64,000 nucleotides of DNA from Geosiphon pyriformis (GCA_016748015.1 JAAOMT010000109.1:308119-372118); one strand, 5' to 3'; positions 39,006 through 52,028 are shown, numbered from the stretch's first letter. Numbers and translations: made by a program. The notes: generated by a model not told the origin, from the letters alone.

Positions 39006-42000
39006 CTATGCATTTATATTAACAGAAACCAGGTTGCTAATACCCAAAAAAAATGAACAAGATTTGTGAAAGCCAAAACAAACACCAAAAGCTTCAGCAA
39101 TACCAAGCAATTTAATCACACCAGCTAAAAACCCCAAAGCCAAACCAGAAACTAAGACAGAGATCAAGTCATTTACTGAGATTAGGCTATTTTTTTCTAT
39201 AAATGCATAATGCTTAACATGGACCAACCAAATGTTATTTCTAAAAGCAAGACAAAATAGAACACACAAAATCAACAATCTTAACACTAACAACTTTGGG
39301 ATTATGAAAGACAGAAATAATCTCCCAAAGCCAATCATTGAAAACAAAACCCTTGTAAAAAGCTAATGAAACCAGGAAGTCCAAAGCACAGATTAACAGC
39401 ATCTGCAACACACCCAAAAAAGGAAGAAAGAGACCAGAAAGCACTCTCCAAGAAGACATACAAGATTCCAAAACCTGATGGCAAGCTGAATCATCAACCA
39501 TACAAGAAAACACATAATTAGACACTTCTATCTCACCACAATATAAACATAGAACACTAGGATAATATTTATTGTACATGCACTTTTGGATAGCCATGGA
39601 AAGCCAATAGTATAAAGCCTTTATGAGATAAGTTCGAATGTCAGCAGTGAGCCTGCTAGTAAAACCAGTAGCCATATGCAAATCAGAGTGTCAAACTCTG
39701 AAAAAACAAAGCCAATTAACATCTGAATGCAAACCACCATCTAGAAATCTAGAACCAGAACTGACCTCCCAATGCACATGACAAACAGCATGAAAAACAT
39801 CATAGACAAAGTGCCTAGAATTACCAAAAACAACACCACCATCCACCAACAAAAAATGTTCACTAACACAAGAAGGAAGATACCAACCAGAGAAAGACAC
39901 AGCATTAGCGATGTTATTAGTGCAATTATTCTCCGGAATACCAGAGTGGCCCTTAATCTTATGCCATTTAACTTTCAAATTCTTGCTGCAAATAACATTC
40001 CTAATATGCCGATGCTTGATCCAACACTAATTGCAAAAATCAGGACACACTAGATCAAACTTTGACCTACAAGCATCCAAAGCTGTCTGACTATCCAAAA
40101 ACAGGTGAACAGAATGAGCTGCAGGCACACACTCTAAAGCCAATACTATAGCCTGCAGCTCTGTCAAAGTAGATGATAATAAGCCATAAACACCGACACC
40201 TAAACCCAAATTAATGTTCTCAAAAAAAGCAGCAGCTTCAGTCTTACAACCAACCATACCCAAATTTTTCAATGAACTATTCGTGTACACAGACAAGCTA
40301 TTAGTGCCAATCTGAGAAAGGCGATTACAGATAGACACAAAATTAGTAGAACCACAAATGTCCAGAGGGCCAGCATTAGCCAACACTAATAGAGAGTAAT
40401 AAGGAGCCTCAAGAAATGCAACAGAAAGATCAAACCATTTGGGAACTGGACCATGAGGGTCCAGCCTCTTCCATCGCTTAAAGATGTGCCAGCTAAAAAC
40501 ACCACCATTATGATCACGAAGCTGGTTCACGAAGGCAACACCATAATGCCAGAGAGAACATAAAAATTTGCAAAACAAAGACTTGTCAAGAACAACTGAC
40601 ATAAGTACTCTACTGTGAAACCAGAAAGAGCTGGCCAAAGAGCCGCCCAAAGACAACTTGCAGTCAAAAAGAATGTGAATCATACCAGCTAAGAAATTAT
40701 TAGAAACATTGACACAAATATGAACAGAGAAAACCAATGGATGAACAGGTTGCCAACACAGAACCTGTAAGTTATGAGATCTGTGACTGAACAAACACCC
40801 CAAAATTCCATCAGAGTTTGCAAAACTAACAAATAAAGCAACCTTGTTCTCAGATTGACACTACAAAAAAAACTTTAAGCCATAAAAAAAGGGGTGGTGA
40901 ATTGTATCACTAGAAAAATCCAGCAGAAGACCAGATTTCAGTTTTAAGCACCTGCAAATCAAAGCATCCCATTTGTTGCATACACTAACAGGAACAAAGC
41001 TAAACTGTGTTCTATAGCCAACAATAAGATAAAAGACCACCAAAACCAAATACAAGAACTGTTTATCTGAGACAGCTTTTTTCAAAACCAAATTAGTGAA
41101 AAAACAAACATCTAAATGCACTCTCACTAAACTAAGTTTAGAAAAGCCCTCAGTTGAAAGAAAAATACCCAAGTATCGATGAGACTCCTCTTTTTTGGCA
41201 ACTAAAATAGGCAGACTACTGATAGAAAGAAAAGGATTGCTGACTCTGCTGTTAATAAAAATTGCCACTGTTTTGTCATTGTTAATTGAGATGTTATTGA
41301 TCTAAAAAAATTCACTGGCAACATTAAGAATATGTTGAGTAGCACTTAGACTGCTACCAACCCAAATCGTATCATCAACAAAGGCACCAGTAGCAAAAAA
41401 AAAAGAATGTCCAACCCAAGATTCGGCACGACAATTTTTAGAAATAAAATGAGAATTCAGTCTATATCTATATACACTCTCCTAACGCTTGACTTTACAC
41501 AACAAAGGATTATAAAATATTCACCACAAAAGAGGGGAGAAAACTTCTCCTTGGTCCAGGCCATTATGTACATGATAACTATTCATTAAACCAAAATCTG
41601 TCATAACCCAATTGGTACGATTATTGTGAATGTTGCCAAAAAAGTGAATGAATTTGCTACACATCTTAATCCTGATCAAACTATTTTTAAGATGTTCTTA
41701 GCCAACTGAATCATATGCTTTCTGCATGTCTTATAGAACCAGCCAAAGCTCTCGGTCTTTTTCCAAAGCATCTTCTATCACTGAACCAATTGTAAAAATA
41801 GGAGATTGAGTTGTCATACCATTTAAAACTGAGAAATTGTTTCCATGAAAGACATCAAAAGCACTACACGCTGAGGAGATTCTGTTAAAAAGAATTTTAG
41901 AAAGAATTTTACAAGCCATTTTGATCAAAGCAATAGGACAAGTATTGATCAAAACACCCTCTCACTTATACAGTTTGGGAATTATTGAGACCCAGGCCTT

Positions 42001-43678
42001 TTTTCAAGGGCCAGGCACCAATTCACCAGACAGACAAAGGTTCAAAATCACCAAAAGCATATCCAGAACAGACTTATCGCAATGTTTCCAAAGTTTGTTT
42101 GAGATACCAGACAAACCAGCAGCTTTGCCATCAGGCAGTTCAGAAACCACCCCAAAAAATTTATCAAAACCAATCAGGCACATCACACCAGAAAAGGCTT
42201 CATCAAAAACATATTTCAAAGGTTGATATTGACAGTGCCAATCAATTAAGATATCATTAGCAACATAATGCTTTCTGGTCCATCCCTCCATGATCACATT
42301 CACCTTAGACTTAACCAGATTAGGCTCCAAAATCAGATCATTATTAACCATCAGATAGTCTAGCACCACTTTATGGAAAGAATGCTCCAGTACACTCCTG
42401 ATTATATGACTCTTATTGACTTTGAAGCTCTCCATTCTCTTATCAATGGCAGACTTGATGTTAACTTTCTTAGTTCTCAAAGATTCAGTAAATTTGGAAG
42501 CATGGTAAGACTTTCTAGCACCAAAAAGAGCAGAACAAATATGATCAGAATCAGCTCCAGAGTCCACTAGATTTTGAACAACAGAAGACTTGACATTGTC
42601 TACAAAACTTCAACATTTCATAAGATAAACAAAGTATCCAGCATCTTCTCCACATAAAGCCTTGACAATCCTAAAAACCAAAAGCTCCAATTTATGAAAC
42701 TTTGAAAAATTTTTGGTGAAAACTTCATCAAACTCTCTGAACCACTTTTTTTGAAAATTTTATTAGCCAAAAGAGTCATAACTTTGCACACAACACACCA
42801 TATAGCATCCAAATCTGAAAACCTTATAGATGCAGCAAATTTATCTGAGAACATTGTAATATTGACCAGTGTAAAACTTTTAAAATTATTCTATTTAATC
42901 TCATCAGCATCCTTGAAATTGAACTTTCATCAATCCTTATTTATTTGTTTGTAAAGAGAGTTCAATTTTACATCTAAAAGACCACCCAAACTCAAAGAAA
43001 CAGAAACAGCTCTGTAATTCATATCAAAATGGTCACTGACAACGAAAACATTGCACTGTATTATTGTATTTACCAGATTTGAGGAAACAAATACATAATC
43101 AATAGTCTTGGCAACACTCCGAGAATTGCTCTAAGTTGGTGCCTTAGCAAAGAAGCTCCCACTCAAAGAATTAATCAAACCCAAATCATGGCACTTTTTA
43201 AAACTAGCACACTTATGAAAACCATCTTCGTTGAAATCACCACCAAGAATAACAAAAAAAGATTCATTTACAGCTCTTGCAATCAAAGAATTGATCTCAT
43301 CAGCCTGGGAAAATTGAGTAGTCAAAGAGGCACCAGCATACAGCCCCAGAATCGAAACCAAAAGTTTATTTTTGAAAAGTAACCTAATGCAGAGAAGACA
43401 ACCTGAGACCTCAGAAACCTTATATACATGTCTAGCCAAAGATCTGTTCATAATAATCATGACATCAGCATTCATATAGCCAGAGTCCAAACCAGAAGAA
43501 AACATGCAAACACCATCAAATTTGTCAACTAACCAAGAATGAGCCTTATTTTTCAACTTTGTTTCCATAAAAATTGAAACCAAATTGTTCATATTTTTAT
43601 GCCATCAAATGATATCATCCTGTTTTGCAGGAATGTTTATACCTTTAACATTACACATAGCAACTCTTCACATGAGAT
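39006..43678 (-). pseudogene. LINE L1 ORF2: endonuclease-RT-RNase H
   Basis: A nearly continuous frame with over a dozen stops and two frameshifts (between 42618 and 42567, and near 39300). The exonuclease-endonuclease-phosphatase domain comes first (CNVKGIN, METKL, GLYAG, GGDFNEDG, KTIDYVFVS). The final Asp-His pair has become Asn-Tyr (DMNYRAV). RT follows (LPDGKAAGLSGI; catalytic FVDD at 41371-41382, intact). RNase H has YTNSS where YTD is expected, TELQAI and LFLDSQ. The C-terminal zinc region keeps CLYCGE but has lost its His (SNYVFSC). Translation ends at 39006 with SVNINA. The protein would nick target DNA and copy the LINE RNA there; this copy cannot. Confidence 0.85.
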
Positions 43679-43681
43679 TAC

Positions 43682-45613
43682 TCATTGAGAAGAAGTTAGA
43701 GAAGTGACACCACCAACCAATGCCAAACTATCAAAGTGAGCAGACAAGCTCAACACAGACCTGAAGAGACCATCTAGCATTTCTTTCAGTTTAACAACAT
43801 GAGAGGATGCTGTCGAGTTTACAATTGGAACAATCTTGTCACTAGTGACTTCACCCAAACCCACTCCCATCACTATATTCTCCCCTTGATTCTGTGATGG
43901 GGAGGTTACCAACAGCTGACATCCAGAGCTAGACTGGAAAACTGTCAGCATGAGTGACTCCAATCTCTTAGCCAACTCACTAATCTGTCCCGCAAGACTA
44001 ACAAGACTGCATTCAATACCAACCAGACATGATTCCAAGTTGTTTACAACCAGAGAAAAGAGTTTACCAATTTTATTGAAACCAAGAGACATACCAGCAC
44101 CATGAGAAGTGTGTACAGAAGAAGCACCAACTACTAATACCCAAGTTTTACCACCAAAAGCCAAAGGGCAAAAAATAGGCACAGACTTTTTCACATAAAT
44201 CCTAGCCAACCTGAACTGGTCTTAAGCCAAAAAGAAAGCCTTTCTGCTGCCCAGAGCCACAGCATCCTTAACTGACCGACAACTAAGAGATGTATGACCA
44301 AAATCTTTACAAACTGTACATGAAGTCTGAAAGAGATGAGACCAGTAAAGACCAACACCCTTTATAACTAAAGTCGTTGTTATAACACCAACCAAATCTG
44401 ACTCAGAGTCAAAGCACACAGTAACACAGTGGGCACGAGAATAACTGATAGAATTACAATCAATAAAGCAAGTTTTCTTACCAACAGAACCAATAAAATC
44501 TCACAAATTATGAGCAGTAGTTCTCATGAGGAGAGTATACAGCAAGGCTTTGAAACTATCTCGGGCATCCCATGACTGTTTGTTAATGTCAGCTCTGGCC
44601 ACTTGTACCACATCTTTTCTGATTAAGATGGACTATTTAGCAGCTAACAGATCAGCTTGATTCTGATCTTCCAATTCAATGATTGCTTTCTGCCACAAAC
44701 CTACCAGTTGCATTTTGATCATCTTAATTACCCCAAATTCGGATACAGCCATGTGTACAGTCTCCACAGATGTTTCCACTGGGATTTCTTTTATTACAAT
44801 TGCCCAATTTGTATGATTGTTGCCAGAGCGCTTAAGATTAATGTTTACTATAACACTATGATCATTTGCCAATTTTGCTGCAGTCATCATTGCCTCATCA
44901 GAAATAAAAGAAGTCCAAATTATTCTACCAAATTTTGAAGGGGTAGAGACCCTCCCAAAACCATTTACACCAAAGAAAATTTTTCTGACATAAGCTAATT
45001 TCTCCTGAGACAACTTGCCAGTTACCACTCTAAGATCAATATCCAGAGCAAAAAATTTCCTGACTGAGACCTGCACTGTATGTTTGAGAGAGAGAGAGGG
45101 AGGGAGAGAGAGTGACCCATCCAAAATATCATCATTATTATCATTTTTTATGCCGAAGTTAATAGTGCCAAGAGGCTTTCCAAGAGTACACTTGGTAACA
45201 ATTCTTTTGGGATCTTTAGGCATCATATCAGTATCAATACTACCAGACTCTTCTCTACTTTTTTGTTTGAAGCTAGTTTTTTCCACCAGACATTCTTTTT
45301 CCATGTCAATGCTATTAGACTCAGTGGTATTACCAGTCTTTGAACTCCATGAACAACTATTCTGAACCTTAAAACTAACAATCTTACTACCAGAACCATC
45401 TTTTAAAGCACTATCTTTCCTCTTCTTTCTTGGAAGAATGGGCTTAAAGTCATTATTAAAACCAGAAACTTTAGCAGTTTTTTTCATAACAGCAATACTA
45501 CAGCCAACAGTAACCTTGTAGTCAAGAATAAAGAGTTTGGATTTATCATACTGAATTGTAAAAATAACTTCTTTTTCAAAAAACTTTGACTCTTTTTTGA
45601 GAATTTTGGACAA
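43682..45613 (-). pseudogene. LINE L1 ORF1, RNA-binding protein
   Basis: One continuous frame of 644 codons, broken by stops at 44633-44635 (TAG), 44501-44503 (TGA) and 44222-44224 (TAA), among perhaps others. Its basic, Ser/Lys-rich N-terminus leads into a conserved core (SQEKLAYVRKIFF, STPSKFGRIIWTSF, IPVETSVETVHMAVSEFGVI). A CCHC zinc knuckle follows at 44279-44320 (C-x2-C-x4-H-x4-C intact). The tail has FCPLAFGGKTWV and a coiled segment. Such proteins coat LINE RNA. A GA-rich microsatellite at 45084-45112 encodes a Ser/Leu/Pro insert. Confidence 0.8.
45084..45112. repeat. GA-rich microsatellite inside LINE ORF1
   Basis: GAGAGA/GGGAGG units in frame with ORF1, read on the minus strand as SLSLPPSLSL. 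Confidence 0.8.
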
Positions 45614-46269
45614 AAGAAAGAAAGAAGTTTTTTAGAAATTAAACCATAATTTTTTTATTTTATTTTTATATACTAAAACCAAATAATATATAAAATTCAC
45701 AATTTTATTAATTGCAATTTTAAAATTCTTGAAAACAGAAAAAAATTTTATATATCAATTTCTAAGAACAAAATTTTTATACAGAATTATATATACTATA
45801 ATATTAAATTATTACAATAAAATTAATTAAAATACATATAATAAAAATTTGCACAAATTAAAAAAAAAATTTTATATAATAATTTAAAAATTTAATAAAA
45901 TTTTTCAAGCAACAAAATCTATTATACATAGAAAAAATAATTAAAAAGTTTTATATTATCATAAAAAAACATAATATATTATAATATTTATTATAAAAAT
46001 ATTTACAGATAATTATAAACAATTAATAATATAAAATTTTATAAAATAGAAATAAATATCAATAATAATTTAACTTATATAATTAGTTATTATATAAAAA
46101 TTAGAATATTATATTAAAAATAACTTAATTCAATTAATATCTTTAATTAAATTATAATTTAAAATATTAATATTAGAATTAACTTCTTAATAAACATGAT
46201 AGATTGACTAAAAAATTTTCTAAACAAAATATTTTATATTATTAAATATATATATACTTTTAATCTTTA

Positions 46270-48007
46270 AAATATTTTTTAAATAATAATTAGAAGTATT
46301 ATATTTAAAAAAACACAATATTAATCAGTTTATTAGTCTTATTATTATTAAAAATACTAAAATAGTTTTTAATTTTAAATTATAACACATGTAGTTTTTT
46401 TTAATAATATTTATAATATAATATTATTCTATTTAATAACAAATATAAAAATTTGGTAAAATTAAAACCAGCTTTAAAAAGCATATATTTAAAATTATTT
46501 AACTGTTTAATAATATAGTAATTATATAAAAAAAACACATTTCAAAACTAATACAATAGTTTATAATTCAACCAAAATAGATAAAATAAAACCAAAAACT
46601 CTGATTTTAATATTTAAATTCATATTATAAAAGAATACTACAGTATTAGTTTTTATGTTAATCAAGTCCAAATTTTTTAAAAAGTTATTAATATAAACAA
46701 AAAACATAAAAAATTAATATTTAGCAACTTATAATATATTAAAAAAAATTTATTTAAACTTAATATACTTAAATATTAGAAATTTATTGTAAAAAAATCT
46801 TAAAAATAAGCTAAATATATCAAAAATACAATTATTAAAACAAACTAATTAGAAATTAGATCATAAAAGTTTAATTTTTTTTAATATTAAAAGCTTTTTT
46901 AATTAAAAATTTTACTATTTTTATCATGTAGTTGCTTAAATAAGTAAAAAACATTAAAAAAACTAAATTTTTAAGACCTATTAACATTAAAATATCTTTT
47001 ATAAATCAAAAAATAAAGAGTAAAATATTACTTAAAAACAAATTATGATTACAAAAAATTCTAACTATCTTAACCAAAAAATTATTTACTAGATTGACTT
47101 TAAGATAAACAAAAATAAACAAAAAATAAATAAAGAATTAGCTCAAAATCTGCAAATTCAAAAACCAATAATTAAAGCTTATTATTGAAGACACTTTGTT
47201 TTTAATTTGTATTTGCTCAAAAAACTTTAAGTCATATAAAAAAAGATAATAAATTATATTATTAAGAAAATTCATTAACAATTTAAACTTAGATTTCAAA
47301 CTCTTTTTTATTAAAGTATTTTTAATATATATATTAAAAAAAATAAAATTAAACTGAAACTTATAGTTAATAATTGAATATAATACTATAGAAACTAAAT
47401 AAAAAAATTATTTATTTGAAATAGTTTTTTTTAAAATCTTATTAACAAAAAATTTTACATTTAAATAAGTCTTAATCAGATTAAGTTTTGACAAATTATC
47501 TATAAACAAAAAAATTTTCAAGTATTTTGGAATTTATTTTTTTTGGTAATTAAAATATATAAGCTACAAATAGATAATAAAAAAATACTGGCTTTGTAAT
47601 TAATAAAAATAGCCACTATTTTATTATTATTGATTAAAATATTATTAATTTTAAAAAAACTTATTAACAATATCCAAAATATATTATATTGTTATTTAAT
47701 TATTACTAATCTAAATTATATTATTAATGAAAGCTCTAATTATGAAAAAAGATATCAGATTAGCTTGGCTCTTAATTTAGTTTGTTTTGACCACAAATTT
47801 GAAATCTATATTATATTTACATATTATTCTGTTTCTTGATTTTACACCAAAAAAAATTATACAATATATGCCAAAAAAAAAACCACTTTATTTTAATCTA
47901 AATTATTATGTATATAATATTCATTTATTAAATTAAAGTCAGTTATAATTTTATTAACTTTATTATTGTAAATTTTACCAAAATATTTAATAGATCTCTT
48001 ATACATT
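46270..48007 (-). pseudogene. Old LINE copy L3, 3' part (RNase H to RT)
   Basis: A heavily AT-shifted LINE copy in minus orientation. About 46510-46620 aligns with L1 40120-40200; 47210-47300 with L1 40865-40960; 47590-47660 with L1 41225-41310. It runs without a gap to the gypsy insertion at 48008 and resumes at 55639. Confidence 0.7.
48003..48007. repeat. Target-site duplication, left copy (ACATT)
   Basis: Identical to the five bases right after the other LTR (55639-55643). Removing one copy and the element restores alignment with the uninterrupted LINE L1 near 41660. Confidence 0.7.
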
Positions 48008-48879
48008 ATTATAGGATGGTTTTCTTGGTATATTTAATTGCCAATATCTCATTTTTTTTGCAATCAGTCTCTCGTGAGTTCCTTAATTCTATTTGTGTGA
48101 TAATGTTACTGTTATACTAAAGGCTTTCTCTTTAATGTTGTAATGTAAGTTATTTCTCAATTCCTAATTGTTGTGTGTGTTTATGTACTCCTTCTCAGAA
48201 GCTGAACTGAAATCTACTTACTGTCTAGGGTCTTTTCTGAGGCTATCCTTGCAATTGCCTGATGTGTTTCTCTAATCTAAAAACATAGAATGTTAATAGC
48301 CTTTAGCACTTTTCTTAATTTTCACAATAAAGCTTTTATCAATTAGTAACAATGTAAATAATCTTGATCAGAGATTATTCTTCCAAAAAATTCAACTGAT
48401 GAATGATAATTTCATTTAATAATTAACACAAGTGAGTTTCTTACTACTTTGGGGTTGTGATAATTCAGTTTTAAATATTCTTTTTCATTTTTTTTTGATT
48501 TAAAAGTTTCTTAGAATATTTAATTTAAAGATACAATTTAAAGTGGAGTTTGTCAGATAAATTGGATCTATTGCTTGATAAATTATGATTTTTATTACTT
48601 AATTGACTTTTCTCAATATTAAAGCTACTATATATATACATGTTTGTAGTCTATGAGAAAACACATTGTAATACTTTTTTTTTGATATTTCAACCTAGTG
48701 TTTGCTGCTATTACCAATTGGTGTTAACTGTTATTGTAAACTGGTGCTTGCCACTATCGTGAGATAGTGTTTGCTACTATGTTAATTATTATCTTTTTAA
48801 GATTATTACTGCACTATATTATGATTGAATAGTTTATATTATTTTTATGATTCTTTTGCTAAATTCTTAAACCATAACA
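48008..48879 (-). repeat. 3' LTR of the gypsy element
   Basis: In element orientation it starts TGTTATGG directly after the polypurine tract. It is about 90% identical to the other LTR and of the same length. Its outer end is ATTATAGG on the plus strand rather than a perfect TG..CA pair. Confidence 0.85.
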
Positions 48880-48895
48880 TTATCCTCTCCTTTTA
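48880..48895 (-). promoter_or_regulatory. Polypurine tract
   Basis: Reads TAAAAGGAGAGGATAA on the minus strand right before the 3' LTR. This is the expected plus-strand primer for LTR elements. The final stop codon of pol (48893-48895) overlaps it. Confidence 0.75.
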
Positions 48896-50420
48896 AGATT
48901 GAGTTCTATTGAAATCGAAGTTAATTTCTTCATTAAATTCTAAGTTACTATAGTGGTTTAATACTGTGTTATTAATTTGTTGTTGTGGTGGGTGGGTTGG
49001 TGATTTTTATGTGTGTCTTATTCTTGACAAACAGTCAGCATTAGCATTTTTGATACCTTCTTTGTATTTGATAATATAATTGTATAGTGCTAATGTTTGT
49101 GGCCATCTGGCGTATTTTCTTTTTAGCACTTTCTTGTTATTTAACCAGACCAGACCTCTATGTTCTGTGGTAATCTCAAAGGATTGGTACTGTAAATATG
49201 TGTCAAAGTGAACACAACTCCAAATTACTGTTAAGCATTCAAGTTTGTGTGTTGCATAGTTTTGCTCTGTCATAAGCAATTACACGTTTTTTTCCATTAT
49301 TATCTTTTTGTAACAGAATGGCTTCAAGTCTAGTTCCAAAGGCATCTGTGACCAAAATAAATTTCTTGTGGAAATTTGGATAGATCATTATTGGTAATTT
49401 AATGAACTTTTGTCTAATATACTCAAAAACTTTTTGTTGTGCTTCAGTCCATGCAAATTTTACATTTTTAGATAGTAGGTAATTAAGGGGTTTGGCAATA
49501 TTTAAAAAGTTTTCTACAAAGTGACAGTAGTAAGATGCGAGTCCTAAAAAGCTTCTAACTTCTGAAACATTTTGAGATACTGGAAAATTTTTTACTTTGT
49601 CTATTTTTGATGGATCTGGTTTTATTCTATCTTTTCCAACTACATGTCCTAAAAATGTTAGCTCATTTTTCCCAAAGAAACATTTTTCTCAATTTAGTTT
49701 AAGTCCAGTGTGTCTCAATCTTTCAAAAACTTGTTGCAAATATTGGAGATAATTTGTGAATTTTGACGAGAAAACATTTGTATCATCTAAGTAGACAACA
49801 ATGAATTGTCACAAAATTCCAAAGTAAATTATGTCTATTAGTCTTTGAAATGTTGCAGGAGTATTTGTCAATCCAAATGACATTACATTGAACTCATAAT
49901 TGCCATTTTGTATTGTAAATGCTGTTTTATGCCTGTCCTTTGAGTCCATTTTCACTTGCCAGTATTCACTGGTCAAGTCAAGTGTAAAAAACCATTTTGC
50001 TTCTCCAAAAACGTCAAAGATTTTGTCAATTAACGGTATTGGGTATGAGTCTTTGGTTGTTTTGCTGTTTAGTTTGTGATAGTTGACACAAAATCTAATT
50101 TTTCCATTCTTTTTCCTTACTAAAACAACTGGTGAGGACCATAAGCTCATTGATGATTGGATTATTCCTTTTTCTAACATGCTTTAGACTTCTTTTCTGA
50201 TAAAATTATGCTCTATTGATGGAACACAGTAAGTGCATTGTTTTTCAGGTCTGGTGTCTCCAGTGGAGATTTGGTGTTAAACCAAGTCAATTCTTCCAAA
50301 TTTGCTATTTCGTGAAAATATATCAGAGTATTTTAAAATTAATGCTTTTAATTGTTGCTGTTGGTCAGGATCCATTGTTTCAATGTTTAATTTGGCCAAT
50401 TCTTCTGGCATAAATTGATA
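48893..50420 (-). pseudogene. Reverse transcriptase and RNase H of gypsy element
   Basis: RT motifs in order: MLEKGIIQSS, SSPVVLVRKKNGKIRFCVNY, FFTLDLTSEYWQVKM, KTAFTI, FGLTNTPATFQRL, a TGA at 49809-49811, then catalytic YLDD at 49782-49793, FLGHVV and FLGLASYYCHF. RNase H starts with FILVTDAFGTRLEA. After a frameshift near 49270 come QNYATHKLECLTVIW, TEHRGLVWL and ANADCLSR. From there, after one stop, about 37 codons rich in Pro, Gln and Asn lead to a stop inside the polypurine tract. No HHCC or DDE integrase segment exists. Confidence 0.85.
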
Positions 50421-50819
50421 CCATTCCAACAGTTGTTGCCAATTTATTGAAGAGAGTTCACAATAGAGGGCGATTTCTGGGAAATTTAAAATTTTTTGTG
50501 GTGTTGATGTGTTTTCTAGCTCTATTTTAAGGTATTCAATGATGGTATCTTCCAGAATGTAGACAGGTTCTTTTGTGGTATTTGCGATAGAAATTTTTAT
50601 CCATTGAGCTTTATTAGCTAAAATAAAAAGGTTAGTAAGTCCTATGAAAAACTGTTGACAAGTTTTTGGATAGAGCTCAAATATTAAGTCTTTTTCTTTA
50701 ATTGTTTTTTTTATTCTTATTTTTGATTTTCCATATGATAGGAGTGTGATGGACTTTTCAGTTTTAATTACTTCATCTTTTTCCTCTATTGTTTCAGCGA
50801 AATTCACTTTAATTCTTTT

Positions 50820-51212
50820 TCCTGTCAATCCAAAATCAAAAGTTCCTTTCGTTGTTTGTAACAATTCTTTATGATTTTTCACTAGCACAAATTTTCCAAT
50901 TTTTACCAATAGTAAAAAAATTGTTTGTGCAATTTTTTCCTTAGATTCAATGATATAAGGCTTTTCTAAATTGTTATGTAGCAAAACCATCAAATTTCCA
51001 GTGTATCCAGAGTCAATTACTCCTCCTTGAACACTTATTTTTTTTTTTGCGAGGCTTAATTGCAATGCTATTTAAATCATTATTCCTAACAGAATTTCAA
51101 CTGCTATTTTTAGGTCAATTTTGGTAATGCTCCTGGGTAGTAACATTGTGAATTGGTTTTCTAGATAATATAGATTAAATCCAGTGTCAGTTGGATGGGC
51201 TTTTTTAGGTAC
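50820..51212 (-). pseudogene. dUTPase domain of gypsy polyprotein
   Basis: All five dUTPase motifs can be traced in one frame: I TDTGFNL; II ALQLSLAKK; III GGVIDSGYTGN, with the catalytic Asp and Tyr kept; IV ESKEKIAQTIF; V KGTFDFGLTG. The domain also has a LLPRSITKIDLKIAVEI strand segment typical of the trimeric fold. A TAA at 51072-51074 breaks it between motifs I and II. dUTPase removes dUTP and so limits uracil entering cDNA. About 180 codons of linker follow, with no motif I know. Confidence 0.8.
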
Positions 51213-51579
51213 TATTTCTAAGTGCCTATTGTCATAGTATTAGATGTTGATCATCTGTTTTAGGTCAGTATAGGCTACAAATTTTTTTGACTCAGAACTG
51301 TTAGGTGAGTCTTGTTAATTTATTGATTGATTTTGAGACTGCTGATTTTCAATTCCCATTTTTTTTTCTAAGTTCCTTTTGTTTTGACACTTTTCATAGC
51401 ACTGTTTTTGATATAGGATAAGACAGTTTTCGTAGAGATAAGTGTTGATTTGAGCAAGATATTGTTTTTGCTCTTATTGAGTGAGGCATAGTTGTTGGTA
51501 GTAGTCCTGGAATTTGTCCACTGGGTCGAACATGTTGTAACTGGTGACTTTGTCAGCTACTTCGGCTGACTTTTTCCAA

Positions 51580-51980
51580 TGTCATATTTTTTCAGTGATT
51601 CCTCCTCTTACTTTGGCCTATGCAGTGTTGTACAACTCATTTTTGTCATGTGAGTAGTGCTGTAGTTTTTTTAACACTCTGTTAAACACTGTTTCAAATA
51701 GTATTCTTCTTCTTATCCAGTCACAGATGAGAATCGTGTATTGGCAAGTTGTGTCACATGTTTTTCTTTTGCCTGGTATGTCATTTCAGTCACACCCTTT
51801 TGGTAACAGTTTTCCACAAGCAAGACATGGTTTCTTATCCCATTTTCTGTGTCTTTCTGGATAATCATATTTTTTATTGTTACAACAGTTACAATAGTAA
51901 TGGGTGGAGTTTTTTGGGTCTTTGTCTGATGCACTGTATGTAGTCATAGACGAGAGTTTCTTCTTGTAAACCAAGCATTC
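51580..51980 (-). pseudogene. Cys-cluster region of gypsy polyprotein
   Basis: Between protease and dUTPase lies a segment with closely spaced Cys pairs: YYCNCC, KKPCLACGKLLPKGC, and after a TGA stop NDIPGKRKTCDTTCQYTIL. This suggests one or two zinc-binding ribbons. I recall the same block in related fungal polyproteins. Its function is unknown; nucleic-acid or protein binding is possible. Confidence 0.6.
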
Positions 51981-52028
51981 TAGCTTTGGTTTGCATTACT
52001 GGTGGTTTCTTTGTGAACTTATCTGGTT

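Larger units (their letters stand above)
38865..45650 (-). mobile_element. LINE (non-LTR retrotransposon), copy L1
   Basis: The best preserved LINE copy here, about 6.8 kb, two ORFs, minus strand. Order: ORF1 with a CCHC knuckle; ORF2 with AP-type endonuclease, reverse transcriptase, RNase H and C-terminal zinc region; 3' UTR with stem-loop and an A/T-rich tail. The domain order and RNase H resemble jockey/I-type LINEs. It is closely similar to L2 (plus strand, 55.7-62.8 kb). Stops and frameshifts make it inactive. Its upstream sequence (45650-46270) does not clearly match the 5' UTR of L2. Confidence 0.85.

Noticed and set aside
45015-45365. 116-codon plus-strand frame
   Set aside because: Antisense shadow of LINE L1 ORF1.
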